Origin: Trebonia sp963734665
GTDB taxonomy: Bacteria > Actinomycetota > Actinomycetes > Streptosporangiales > Streptosporangiaceae
Reading direction: 5' to 3'
Assembly (NCBI GenBank): GCA_963734665.1
Contig: CAVTIR010000001.1
Span: 1 to 64,000 of the forward strand
DNA: 64,000 nucleotides
Under the pieces are notes generated by a model that was not told the origin of the DNA, made no database searches, and saw nothing but the letters and a program-made list of their open reading frames with translations. Below, in pieces: positions 47,979-56,314 of this stretch (position 1 is the stretch's first letter; each line of letters starts with the position of its first letter). Position numbers and translations under genes: made by a program.

Positions 47979-49307
47979 TTACCTGGAGGCCGGTGCGAGT
48001 CGGGTCATGGCGCTGATGATGCGGTCGCTGGCGTCGCCGTCCCTCGGGTCGGTCAGGTTGGCCAGCAGTTTCAGGGCGAACCGCATCAGCTGCGGGTGGT
48101 GCATGCCCCGGCTTGTCGCGTAGCGCATGAGCTTGGGCCTGCCGATGAGCTCGACGAAGATCCGGCCGAGCGTGTAGTAGCGGCCGTAGGCGGCCTGCAG
48201 TTCGTCGGGGTAGGAGCGCAGTACCCGCTCGGTCTCGGCGCGCGTCGGCCGCGCGAGGGCCTGGGCGACCACGCGGGCCAGGATCTCGCCCGACTCCATC
48301 GCGTAGGGGATGCCCTCGCCGTTGAACGGGTTCACCATGCCGGCGGCGTCGCCGGCGAGCAGTAGGCCCCTGAAATAGTGTGGCGTGCGGTTGAACCCCA
48401 TCGGCAGCGCGGCGCCGCGCACCGGCTCGGTGCGGTTCTCCTCGACGTAGCCCCACTCTTCTGGCATCGACTTGAGCCAGCGCTTGAGCAGCTCGCGGTA
48501 GTCGGTCTTGCCGAACGCCTCGGAGGTGTTCAGGAGGCCGAGGCCGACGTTGGACGTGCCGTCGCCCATGCCGAAGATCCAGCCGTAGCCCGGCAGCAGG
48601 CGGTCACCGTCCCACAGGTCGAGCCATGACTCCAGGTAGTCGTCCTTGTGCCGGGGCGACGTGTAGTAGGTGCGGACCGCGACGCCCATCGGCCGGTCGT
48701 CCCGCTTGCGCAGGCCCATCGCGATCGACAGGCGCGAGGAGTTTCCGTCCGCCGCGACGACCACGCGAGCGTGGTAGCTCTGGGTGGAACCACGGCTTCG
48801 TTCGGCGTTATCGGATCTTGACCTTGACTTTGACTTCTCTTCACTTTCAGTCGTCGTCTCGACGCCCACGATCCGGCCGCCCGAGTCGAGCACAGGGCCG
48901 GTGACCGTAGTTCCCTCAAGCAGCTTCGCGCCCGCGGCCTGGGCGCGGCGGGCCAGCTGCTCGTCCAGGGAAGCGCGGGTGCGCACCAGGCCGTAGCCGG
49001 GCCAGCTGCTCAGCTCCGGCCAGTCAAGCTCAAGGCGCATGCCGCCGCCGATGACCCGCAGGCCCTTGTTGGGAAGCCATCCTGCTTCCTCGCTGACGTC
49101 CACGCCCATCGCGACGAGGGACTTCACCGCGCGGGGGGTCAGTCCGTCGCCGCACACCTTGTCCCTCGGGAACCGGGATTTCTCGATCAGCAGCACGTTG
49201 AGACCAGCCTGCGCCATGTAGTACGCGGCGGTGGAACCCGATGGGCCGGCGCCGACCACGATCACGTCAGCGTCGTCGTCCCGGTGGTCTATCACGTGCT
49301 TTGTCAC
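47979..49307 (-). CDS. Geranylgeranyl reductase family FAD-dependent oxidoreductase
   Basis: This flavoprotein of about 442 residues has the N-terminal dinucleotide fold DVIVVGAGPSGSTAAYYMAQAG, RFPRDKVCGDGLTPRAV, and LLLAGDAAGMVNPFNGEGIPYAMESG (FAD-binding GD motif). It is the standard gene upstream of nuoA in Streptomyces and relatives. By analogy with MenJ it may hydrogenate the menaquinone side chain; that role is inferred from family and context. A Lys/Ser/Arg-rich insert (EEKSKSRSRSDNAERSR) occurs near residue 160 and is encoded by an AT-richer repetitive stretch at about 48795-48845. Start GTG 49307 is preferred; GTG 49343 lies inside a CRP-type palindrome. Confidence 0.87.
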   Translation of the reverse strand: MTKHVIDHRDDDADVIVVGAGPSGSTAAYYMAQAGLNVLLIEKSRFPRDKVCGDGLTPRAVKSLVAMGVDVSEEAGWLPNKGLRVIGGGMRLELDWPELSSWPGYGLVRTRASLDEQLARRAQAAGAKLLEGTTVTGPVLDSGGRIVGVETTTESEEKSKSRSRSDNAERSRGSTQSYHARVVVAADGNSSRLSIAMGLRKRDDRPMGVAVRTYYTSPRHKDDYLESWLDLWDGDRLLPGYGWIFGMGDGTSNVGLGLLNTSEAFGKTDYRELLKRWLKSMPEEWGYVEENRTEPVRGAALPMGFNRTPHYFRGLLLAGDAAGMVNPFNGEGIPYAMESGEILARVVAQALARPTRAETERVLRSYPDELQAAYGRYYTLGRIFVELIGRPKLMRYATSRGMHHPQLMRFALKLLANLTDPRDGDASDRIISAMTRLAPASR

Positions 49308-49328
49308 TTGGTGTAATCCTGGTTTTCT

Positions 49329-49344
49329 TGTGAACGGCTTCACA
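49329..49344. promoter_or_regulatory. CRP/FNR-family binding site candidate
   Basis: TGTGAACGGCTTCACA is a perfect match to the CRP consensus TGTGA-N6-TCACA and is fully palindromic. It lies just upstream of the reductase gene that heads the nuo region. Actinobacterial Crp/GlxR proteins use the same consensus. The surrounding 49310-49370 is AT-richer, as expected of a promoter. Confidence 0.6.
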
Positions 49345-49370
49345 AAATCTTTGCCAATAGTTTAATCCTC

Positions 49371-49384
49371 GCCCCGTTCGGGGC
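49371..49384 (-). terminator. Short hairpin after menG
   Basis: GCCCCG-TT-CGGGGC is followed on the minus strand by GAGGATTAAAC. It lies 42 bases past the menG stop and may end that transcript ahead of the reductase promoter. Confidence 0.5.
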
Positions 49385-49425
49385 ATTGGTCGCCCCTACC
49401 CTAGCGCCCCTTGATCAGAGCTTTA

Positions 49426-50151
49426 CTAGAGGTTCCGGGCAACGTGCACCGCCACGATGCCGAGGGTGAGGTCGCGCCATCGGACTGACGACCAGCCGGC
49501 CACCCGGATCACGTCGGCGAGCTCCCGCTGCGCAGGCCAGTCGTTGATCGACTCGGCGAGGTACTCGTAGGCCACGGGGTTGCGCGCTGCGCGCCGGGCG
49601 ATCGCTGGCAGGACGCCAGTCAGGTAACGCCTGTAAAGCATATCCAGGGGCGTGATCGTGATCTCACTAAACTCGCACACCACCAGCCGGCCGCCGGGAC
49701 GCGTCACGCGGCGCATCTCCTCCAGCGCTTCCCGCGTGCCGTGCACGTTGCGCAGGCCGAACGAGATCGTGACCGCGTCGAACGCGCCGTCCTTGAAGGG
49801 AAGGCGCAGCGCGTCGCCCGCGGCAAAGGCGACGCGGCCCCTGGTCTTGGTCTGGAAGGGGTCGCTCTTGGCCTGCCTGGCCTGGCCGGCCTGAAGCATG
49901 CCAAGCGAGAAGTCGCAGGCCACGACCTCAGCACCGGTCTCCGCGAACGTTTCAGAGGAGGTCCCGGTGCCCGCGGCGAGGTCGAGCACGCGGTCGCCGG
50001 GGCCCGCCTGGAGGATGCGTTGGACCCGGCGGCGCCACAGGCGGACCTGGCCCATCGACAAGATGTCGTTCATCAGGTCGTAGCGGCCGGCCAGGGCGTC
50101 GAACATCGCCGCCACTTCCGCCGGCTTCTTTTCGAGGTCAGCGCGAGTCAT
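49426..50151 (-). CDS. menG: Demethylmenaquinone methyltransferase
   Basis: This 241-residue SAM-dependent methyltransferase of the UbiE/MenG family is expected to catalyse the last ring methylation of menaquinone. It shows the N-terminal VAAMFDALAGRYDLMNDILSMGQVRLWRRRV, SAM motif I VLDLAAGTGTSSETFAETGAEVVACDFSLGML, and FGLRNVHGTREALEEMRRVTRPGGRLVVCEFS, which is the family signature. Ubiquinone is absent from actinomycetes, so the MenG role is preferred to UbiE. It lies directly upstream of the reductase and nuo genes on the same strand. Confidence 0.95.
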   Translation of the reverse strand: MTRADLEKKPAEVAAMFDALAGRYDLMNDILSMGQVRLWRRRVQRILQAGPGDRVLDLAAGTGTSSETFAETGAEVVACDFSLGMLQAGQARQAKSDPFQTKTRGRVAFAAGDALRLPFKDGAFDAVTISFGLRNVHGTREALEEMRRVTRPGGRLVVCEFSEITITPLDMLYRRYLTGVLPAIARRAARNPVAYEYLAESINDWPAQRELADVIRVAGWSSVRWRDLTLGIVAVHVARNL

Positions 50152-50160
50152 GAGCCTACG

Positions 50161-52203
50161 CTATAGCAGGTCCGGCTGCTCCCACTCGCCGCCGAGCACG
50201 TGCTCGGCAAGGAACGCGTGGACTGTCTGGTACCAGGCCATGATGTTGCCTGGCTTGAGTATCCAGTGGTTCTCATCCGGGAAGTACAGGAACTTGGCTG
50301 TCTTGCCGTGCAGCATCAGGTCCGACCACAGCCGCAGCGCCTCGCCGAGCGGCACCCGGTAGTCGAGGTTGCCGTGGATCACCAGCATCGGCGTGGTGAT
50401 GGCATCGATGTGCAGGTGCGGGGAGTTCTTCTCGTACTTGCCTGGATCGGCGAGCGGGTCACCGAACTCCCGCCGCCAGAAGTGCGGGCCGTCGGTGGTG
50501 CCGAACATCTGGTCAAGCGCCCAAAGCCCGGCATGGCTCACGATCGCCTTGAACCGGCCGGTGTGGCCGGCGATCCAGTTCGCCATGTAGCCGCCGTACG
50601 AGCCGCCCATCATGGCCGTCCTGGTCGCGTCGATGTCCGGCCGTGCTTCGACCGCGTCAGTGATGGCCGTCAGGTCCGCGAGCGTCCGCTCGCCCCACTC
50701 CGTGTACCCGCGAGCGATGAAGTCCAGGCCGTAGCCGGTGGACAGCGCCGGGTCGGGCAGCAGCACCGCGTAGCCGCGGGCGGCCATCAGCCACGGGTTC
50801 CACCGCCACTGCCAGCCGTTCCAGCTGGACATCGGCCCGCCGTGCACCCAGAGCAGCAGCGGCGCGGGACTGGTCTCGCCTGCGTCGTCGGGGAGGACCA
50901 GCCAGCCGCGGATGGGGTGGCCGTCCTCGGTTGTGGCGGTGACCTCAGTGACGCGGCCGGGTGTACGCGACACTGCACCGTCGCCGGGGCTGGCCAGGCG
51001 GGTGATAGTGCCGGTTTCCAGATCGATGCTGACAGGAGTCGGCGGCTGCGTGATCGCGTCGCGCAGCGCGTATAGCGCGGTGCCGTCAGGGGCGGCGCTG
51101 AGGTTGGTGTAGTGCGCGTCGTCGGTGGTTAGCTTGGTGACTTCCCCGGTCGTGGTGTCGACTTGGAAGACGGGGCGCCGGCCGCCGTCGTCGGCGGTGA
51201 AGTAGACGATTGCGCCGTTAGGATTCCACACCGGGCCGGCCGGCCAGCGGTCGAAGCCGGGGAGCAGGTCGGTGCCGCCGGGGAACAGTACCAGCGTGGT
51301 GTCGCCCGGCGAGTCCGGGGCGTCGTGTGCGGCACGCGAGCACACGATGCGGTTCCCGTCCGGCGCGAATTCCGGGTCGTAGTAGTCGAAGCCGGGTTCG
51401 TTTGCTGTGTCACCATCGCCGGAGATGCTAGTTCGCTGCCCGGTGGCGACGTCGATGCTGACCAGTTCGGAGTACGCCTGCACGCTGCCCCGCCAGTGCC
51501 ACCAGCCGGTGGCGATGACGCTGCCGTCCGGGCTCAGCGCCGGTTCCTGTCCCTCCAGTGCGCGGCCCGCTTCGGGGGTCAGGTCCACGGGGGCGCTGGC
51601 TGCGCTGTCTGTGACCGCGAAGAGCCGCAGGTCGTCGGGGCCGAGATCGTGGTCCCAGTAGCGCACAGGTAGCGTCTCGTGCAGAATCGCCGTCACCCCG
51701 GCGTCCTTGCGCGCCTTGCGCCGCTGCTCGTCCTGTTCGGCGGCACCCGGCAGGGCTGACGCAGTCAGGACTATTGCGTTTGCGCCCGCCGCCGTTTCCA
51801 CGCCTGTGATGCCGCCGGGCAGGGCGGCGACCGAGCGGGCCTCGCCGCCGCCGGGCGGCAGCAGCCAGAGCGCCGTTCCGCTCTCGTCGGCGTCCTGCTT
51901 GCCGTCCTTGCGTTCGGGGTCGGGGCGCTTGGAGGTGAACAGCAGCGCGCCGTCAGGCGAGAAGCACGGGCTGCCCTCGCCCTCCGCTGACCTAGTCAGC
52001 CTGGCCGGCGGGCCGCCGGCGGTGTCGATCCGCCAGATGCTCGTGACGTACTTATTCTTGTCCGCGCTCAGCGACTGCACGGTCGCCGCGAGCCAGCTGC
52101 CGTCCGGCGACAGCCGCAGCCCGGTCAGCCTCGGGATGGCGATGTAGTCGTTCAGATCATGGAACGGGGTGCCGCCTGCGCTTTCCGGTGCGTCCGCTGT
52201 CAC
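50161..52203 (-). CDS. S9 family serine peptidase (prolyl oligopeptidase type)
   Basis: This 680-residue protein has an N-terminal beta-propeller of WD40-like/TolB-type repeats (residues about 20-420: LSPDGSWLAATVQS, CFSPDGALLFTSKRPD, ALSPDGSVIATGWW) and a C-terminal alpha/beta hydrolase. The catalytic triad is likely Ser in GGSYGGYMANW (about residue 533), Asp in HGNLDYRVP (about 612) and His in DENHWI (about 644). It resembles acylaminoacyl-peptidases or dipeptidyl peptidases. No signal peptide is seen, so it is probably cytoplasmic. It has no functional link to its neighbours. Confidence 0.93.
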   Translation of the reverse strand: MTADAPESAGGTPFHDLNDYIAIPRLTGLRLSPDGSWLAATVQSLSADKNKYVTSIWRIDTAGGPPARLTRSAEGEGSPCFSPDGALLFTSKRPDPERKDGKQDADESGTALWLLPPGGGEARSVAALPGGITGVETAAGANAIVLTASALPGAAEQDEQRRKARKDAGVTAILHETLPVRYWDHDLGPDDLRLFAVTDSAASAPVDLTPEAGRALEGQEPALSPDGSVIATGWWHWRGSVQAYSELVSIDVATGQRTSISGDGDTANEPGFDYYDPEFAPDGNRIVCSRAAHDAPDSPGDTTLVLFPGGTDLLPGFDRWPAGPVWNPNGAIVYFTADDGGRRPVFQVDTTTGEVTKLTTDDAHYTNLSAAPDGTALYALRDAITQPPTPVSIDLETGTITRLASPGDGAVSRTPGRVTEVTATTEDGHPIRGWLVLPDDAGETSPAPLLLWVHGGPMSSWNGWQWRWNPWLMAARGYAVLLPDPALSTGYGLDFIARGYTEWGERTLADLTAITDAVEARPDIDATRTAMMGGSYGGYMANWIAGHTGRFKAIVSHAGLWALDQMFGTTDGPHFWRREFGDPLADPGKYEKNSPHLHIDAITTPMLVIHGNLDYRVPLGEALRLWSDLMLHGKTAKFLYFPDENHWILKPGNIMAWYQTVHAFLAEHVLGGEWEQPDLL

Positions 52204-52214
52204 GTAACCGTCCT

Positions 52215-53477
52215 TTAGCTGGCCTCAGTGATCATCAGCGTTCCTACCGTGGTGTTGGTGGCCTCGTCAATCAGAATTAGTCCGCCGGTCAACCGGTTGC
52301 GCGAGTACGGGTCGACGAAGAGCGGCTGGGTGACCCGCATCTTGATCCGCCCGATCTCGTTGAGGCCGAGCTGCGCGGCGGACTCATCCCGGTGCAGCGT
52401 GTTGACGTCGATCCGGTAGAGCAGGTCGCTGACGATGCCCTTGACGGTGCGCGTGGTGTGTTTGACGATCAGCCGCGACCTCGGGGTGAGCGGGCGTTCC
52501 CCGCTCATCCAGCAGACCATGCCCTCGATGTCCTGCGCCGGCTTGGGCCGGTTGTTCGGGCGGCAGATCAGGTCACCGCGGGAGATGTCCACGTCGTCGT
52601 CGAGCAGCAGGGTCACCGACATGGGCGGGAACGCCTCATCGACTTGCCTGCCCGCGAGCTCGATGCGGTTGATCTTCGTGGTGAACCCAGACGGCAGGTG
52701 CAGCACCTCGTCGCCCGGCTTGAGCACGCCGCCGGCGACCTGGCCCGCGTAGCCCCGGTAGTCGTGCAACTCCGGGTCGCTACTCGCGTGCGGCCTGATC
52801 ACGTACTGGACGGGGAACCGCACGTCGATAAGGTTCCTGTCGGAGGCGATGTGCACGTGCTCCAGGTGGTGCAGTAGCGACGGGCCGTCGTACCAGGGCA
52901 TGTTCGCGCTGCGCTCCACGACGTTGTCGCCATTGAGCGCGGAGACGGGGATGAACGTGAGGTCGGCGATGTCGAGCTTCGCCGCGAACTTGGAGAACTC
53001 GCTGCTGATCTCCTCAAAGACCTCCTGGTCATAGCCGACCAGGTCCATCTTGTTGACCGCGAGTACCAGGTGCGGCACCCGGAGCAGGGTGGTCAGGAAG
53101 GCGTGCCTTCTTGACTGCTCGGTGAGGCCGTTGCGCGCGTCCACCAGGATGATGGCCAGGTCGGCGGTCGAGGCGCCGGTCACCATGTTCCTGGTGTACT
53201 GGATGTGGCCCGGGGTGTCGGCGATGATGAACTTGCGCCGCGGCGTGGCGAAGTACCGGTAGGCGACGTCGATCGTGATGCCCTGCTCGCGCTCGGCCCG
53301 CAGGCCGTCGGTGAGGAGCGCGAGGTTGGTGGTCTCCTCGCCACGGTCCCTTGACGTGCGCTCGACGGCCTGCAACTGGTCCTCGAAGATCGCCTTCGAG
53401 TCGTACAGCAGCCGCCCGATCAGCGTGGACTTACCGTCGTCGACCGAGCCGGCGGTGGCGAACCGCAAGATGTCCAT
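52215..53477 (-). CDS. cysN: Sulfate adenylyltransferase subunit 1 (GTPase)
   Basis: This 420-residue EF-Tu-like GTPase drives ATP sulfurylase. It has the P-loop GSVDDGKSTLIGRLLYDSK, switch II DTPGHIQYTRNMVTGAS, NKMD (VLAVNKMDLVGYD) and beta-barrel domains II and III to the end. It lacks the APS kinase (CysC) fusion found in some actinomycetes. It follows cysD with a 2-base gap. With CysD it makes adenosine 5'-phosphosulfate from sulfate and ATP; no APS reductase or kinase gene is in the window. Confidence 0.95.
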   Translation of the reverse strand: MDILRFATAGSVDDGKSTLIGRLLYDSKAIFEDQLQAVERTSRDRGEETTNLALLTDGLRAEREQGITIDVAYRYFATPRRKFIIADTPGHIQYTRNMVTGASTADLAIILVDARNGLTEQSRRHAFLTTLLRVPHLVLAVNKMDLVGYDQEVFEEISSEFSKFAAKLDIADLTFIPVSALNGDNVVERSANMPWYDGPSLLHHLEHVHIASDRNLIDVRFPVQYVIRPHASSDPELHDYRGYAGQVAGGVLKPGDEVLHLPSGFTTKINRIELAGRQVDEAFPPMSVTLLLDDDVDISRGDLICRPNNRPKPAQDIEGMVCWMSGERPLTPRSRLIVKHTTRTVKGIVSDLLYRIDVNTLHRDESAAQLGLNEIGRIKMRVTQPLFVDPYSRNRLTGGLILIDEATNTTVGTLMITEAS

Positions 53478-53479
53478 CT

Positions 53480-54391
53480 TTAGAAGTAACCTTCCCGCTT
53501 GCGGTCTTCCATCGCTGCCTCGCTGGTCCGGTCGTCGGCCCTGGTCTGGCCTCGTTCCGTGATCCTCGTCGCGGCAATCTCGGCGATCACCTCGCCGACC
53601 GTCGCGGCCGTCGAGGTGACCGCGCCGGTGATGGTCATGTCGCCCACCGTCCGGTAGCGGACCGTCGTGGTGAAGGTCTCCTCGCCTTCCAGGCGCGGCA
53701 GGTACGGGTTGTCGGCGAGCAGGATGCCGTCTCGCTCGAACACCACCCGCTCGTGGGCGTAGTAGATGGACGGGATCTCCAGGTTCTCCCGTTCGATGTA
53801 GGACCAGATGTCAAGCTCTGTCCAGTTGGACAGGGGGAACACCCTGATGTGCTCGCCGCGCCTGATCCGCGTGTTGTAGAGGTTCCACAACTCGGGCCGC
53901 TGATTCTTCGGATCCCACTGGCCGAACTCGTCGCGGAAGGAGAAGACCCGCTCCTTCGCGCGGGCCTTCTCTTCGTCCCGTCGGGCGCCGCCGAACAGGG
54001 CGTCGAAGCGGTTCTCCTCGATCGCGTCGAGCAGTGTGACGATCTGCAGCCGGTTCCTGCTCGTCCAGCGGCCGGTCTCTTCAATGGCACGGCCCTGGTC
54101 GATCGAGTCCTGAACGCTCGCGACGATGAGCCTGACGCCGAGCTCTGCTGCCCGCTTGTCGCGGAAGTCGAGGACCTCGGGGAAGTTGTGGCCTGTGTCC
54201 ACGTGCATGACAGGGAACGGGATGTTCGCCGGCCTGAACGCCTTCTCCGCGAGCGCGAGCATCACGATCGAGTCCTTGCCGCCGGAGAACAGCAGCGCGG
54301 GGCGCTCGAACTCGGCGGCGACCTCACGCATGACGTGGATCGACTCGGCCTCGAGGACGTCGAGCTGGGACAACAGGTAATCAGATCGCAT
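53480..54391 (-). CDS. cysD: Sulfate adenylyltransferase subunit 2
   Basis: This 303-residue catalytic subunit belongs to the PP-loop ATPase family (LLFSGGKDSIVMLALAEKAF). It also has MHVDTGHNFPEVLDFRD, RRDEEKARAKERVFSFRD, FPLSNWTELDIWSYI and the C-terminal AAMEDRKREGYF, all diagnostic of CysD. ATG 54391 is used; it lies 11 bases inside the end of cysQ. The operon order cysQ-cysD-cysN fits assimilatory sulfate activation with recycling of its nucleotide by-product. Confidence 0.96.
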   Translation of the reverse strand: MRSDYLLSQLDVLEAESIHVMREVAAEFERPALLFSGGKDSIVMLALAEKAFRPANIPFPVMHVDTGHNFPEVLDFRDKRAAELGVRLIVASVQDSIDQGRAIEETGRWTSRNRLQIVTLLDAIEENRFDALFGGARRDEEKARAKERVFSFRDEFGQWDPKNQRPELWNLYNTRIRRGEHIRVFPLSNWTELDIWSYIERENLEIPSIYYAHERVVFERDGILLADNPYLPRLEGEETFTTTVRYRTVGDMTITGAVTSTAATVGEVIAEIAATRITERGQTRADDRTSEAAMEDRKREGYF

Positions 54392-55286
54392 ACGTCGCTT
54401 CCCTGACGGCGTTGAGCAGCCGATCCGCAATTGCGAATCGGCAAACTAGGATATCCGGCAGGAGGGGGTCCTCCCGGTTGTAAACGACTGGGCTGCCGTC
54501 GATGCGTGACACATGGAAGCCGCGTTGCTGTGCTACCGCAACCGGGGCTGCCGTGTCCCACTCGTAGAAGCCGCCCGAGTGCAGGTAAACGTCATTCTCG
54601 CCTAGTACTACCGTGGCAACCTTGGCGCCAGCTGAACCGCATGGCACCAGCTCGGCGTTTAGCCGTGCTGCTACCTCTTTGACTAGCTCGCTCGCTCTGC
54701 TGCGGCTGACCACCATCCGTAGTGGGCGCTGCGCGCCCGGACCGGGGGATATTTCCGCCGGCGCTCCGGTGGCCAGATCACCGGTGGCGTGCCGGTCTCC
54801 TGGGGCGGGCTTAGATTCTGTCGCAAGCACCCGGTTCTGCGCCGGCAAAGCCACCGCGCCGGCGATCAACCCCCCTGCACCCGCTGCCGCGATACGGGAC
54901 TCTGACCATTGCCCCGATCCGGGCGACGCAGAACGGGCCGCTGACCATTGCCCCGATCCGGCCGACGCATCACGCGCCCACAGCGCTACGTGAACCGCCC
55001 AGTCGCTTCTGCCCGGCTCGCCGAACTCGCGGGTGCCGTCGAGTGGATCGACGATCCATACGCGATCGGCCTTTAGGCGGGCCTTGTCGTCGATGCCCTC
55101 CTCGGAGAGGACTGCGTCGTCTGGCCTGGCCTTCGCCAGTTCGGCCATCAGAAACTCGTGAGACTGGCGATCTCCGGCGTTACGCAGAACGTCAGGGTCG
55201 CCGCCTCTAGCGCGCAAATCGAGGAGCAGCTCGCCTGCTCGCTCCGCCAGGTCGGCTGCTAGCGCGTGGTCGTCGGGCGTAGGCAC
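54381..55286 (-). CDS. cysQ: 3'(2'),5'-bisphosphate nucleotidase with a repetitive insert
   Basis: This 301-residue inositol-monophosphatase-like enzyme is expected to hydrolyse 3'-phosphoadenosine 5'-phosphate, the by-product of PAPS use. The metal-binding motifs are VLSEEGIDD, WIVDPLDGTREFG and SGGFYEWDTAAP. Between them, at about residues 105-160, is an unusual Ser/Ala/Gly-rich insert with two copies of an SGQWS unit (GSGQWSAARSASPGSGQWSE) encoded by 29-bp direct repeats. The normal family length is about 250. The insert may be tolerated in a surface loop. The gene is coupled to cysD. Confidence 0.88.
   Translation of the reverse strand: MPTPDDHALAADLAERAGELLLDLRARGGDPDVLRNAGDRQSHEFLMAELAKARPDDAVLSEEGIDDKARLKADRVWIVDPLDGTREFGEPGRSDWAVHVALWARDASAGSGQWSAARSASPGSGQWSESRIAAAGAGGLIAGAVALPAQNRVLATESKPAPGDRHATGDLATGAPAEISPGPGAQRPLRMVVSRSRASELVKEVAARLNAELVPCGSAGAKVATVVLGENDVYLHSGGFYEWDTAAPVAVAQQRGFHVSRIDGSPVVYNREDPLLPDILVCRFAIADRLLNAVREATYAI
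54902..54969. repeat. Two 29-bp direct repeats inside cysQ
   Basis: Copies at 54902-54930 and 54941-54969 differ at one base and begin CTGACCATTGCCCCGATCCG. The 39-base period keeps the reading frame and encodes the repeated SGSGQWS unit. Confidence 0.9.
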
Positions 55287-55391
55287 GTTACCCCCAACGA
55301 CGCTCAGGGCTGCAATCTTCCGCCGCTACAGGATGACAGCCGATAGGTCTTACTTTGTGACTGCGGAAGCGGGGGCGCTGGGGTGTCATCC

Positions 55392-55431
55392 GCGCACGTT
55401 CGGCGACCGCCCTTTGTCCCCGAACGTGCGC
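55392..55431 (-). terminator. Hairpin downstream of pth
   Basis: GCGCACGTTCGG (55392-55403) pairs perfectly with CCGAACGTGCGC (55420-55431). It lies 125 bases past the pth stop in the otherwise gene-free interval 55287-55555 and is the best terminator candidate for the rplY-pth transcript. Confidence 0.6.
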
Positions 55432-55555
55432 TGGGACATCCTCCGCCCCCGCTCCCCGCACCCACGCCAGCCCCGCAGAGAGGTATACCGATTTTGAGGC
55501 GAATGGCCTCGACCCCTTGTTCCTTAGACACGCCCTGTTCGGGATGCTCCTGGCT

Positions 55556-56134
55556 TTACGGGTCGATGTGGTATTCGTTTTGGGCTTCTACCAGGCCCTT
55601 GGTGAGCAAGGCTTCTACTGCGTCGGCGCAGCGGTCGATCGCGAAAGGGAGTTCCTTGCGCTCGGGTGCGGAGAAGTCCTTCAAGACGAAGGCGGCTGGG
55701 TCCATGCGACCTGGGGGGCGGCCGATGCCGAAGCGAGCGCGGTAGTAGTCGCGGGTGCCGAGCGACTGGCTGATGGAGCGCAGGCCGTTGTGGCCGTTGT
55801 CGCCGCCGCCCAGCTTGAGGCGTACCGCCCCGAAGGCGACGTCTAGCTCGTCGTGTATCACGAGAAGTCGTTCGGGAGAAACTTTGTAGAAACCCAGCAG
55901 GGCGGAGACAGGACCACCTGACAGGTTCATGTAGGAGTGCGGCCTTGCCAGGGTCACCGGCTGGCCCGCCAGGCGCCCTTCGGCGATGTCGTTGCGGGTG
56001 CGGTGCGCCTTGAAGCGGGCGCCGATGCGCTCAGCAAGCAGGGCGAGGACCATGTGGCCCGCGTTGTGCCTGGTGCCCGCGTACTCCGGTCCCGGATTGC
56101 CGAGGCCAGCGATGATCCAGCGGTCGTCAGCAGT
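55556..56134 (-). CDS. pth: Peptidyl-tRNA hydrolase, start codon unclear
   Basis: Pth frees tRNA from peptidyl-tRNA. The conserved N terminus (ADDRWIIAGLGNPGPEYAGTRHNAGH) with the catalytic His and substrate-binding Asn is present in frame, followed by RPHSYMNLSGGPVSALLGFYK, VIHDELDVAFGAVRLKLGGGDNGHNGLRSI and GRMDPAAFVLKDF. The frame stays open back to the TAA of rplY, yet holds no ATG, GTG or TTG before the ATG at 56053, which would lose the active site. ACT at 56132-56134 lies where an ATG is expected, after GGGGAA. A rare start codon, a mutation or a sequence error are possible. Confidence 0.85.
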   Translation of the reverse strand, partial: TADDRWIIAGLGNPGPEYAGTRHNAGHMVLALLAERIGARFKAHRTRNDIAEGRLAGQPVTLARPHSYMNLSGGPVSALLGFYKVSPERLLVIHDELDVAFGAVRLKLGGGDNGHNGLRSISQSLGTRDYYRARFGIGRPPGRMDPAAFVLKDFSAPERKELPFAIDRCADAVEALLTKGLVEAQNEYHIDP

Positions 56135-56314
56135 ACTTCCCCGCTCGCCGCCGCGCGCTCGGGACCCCTGTTCTTCCCTCGTCGCTCCTCCCTCGTTCCT
56201 CGGTCGTCGCTCCTCAGTCCAGACCAGGGGCGCGCGCTTTGGCTCGCGAGAGAAGCTTGGCTCAAGCGTGCCGACGGGGCGCTGTCGTGCGCCCCGTCGG
56301 TTCGCGTGGTCTTG

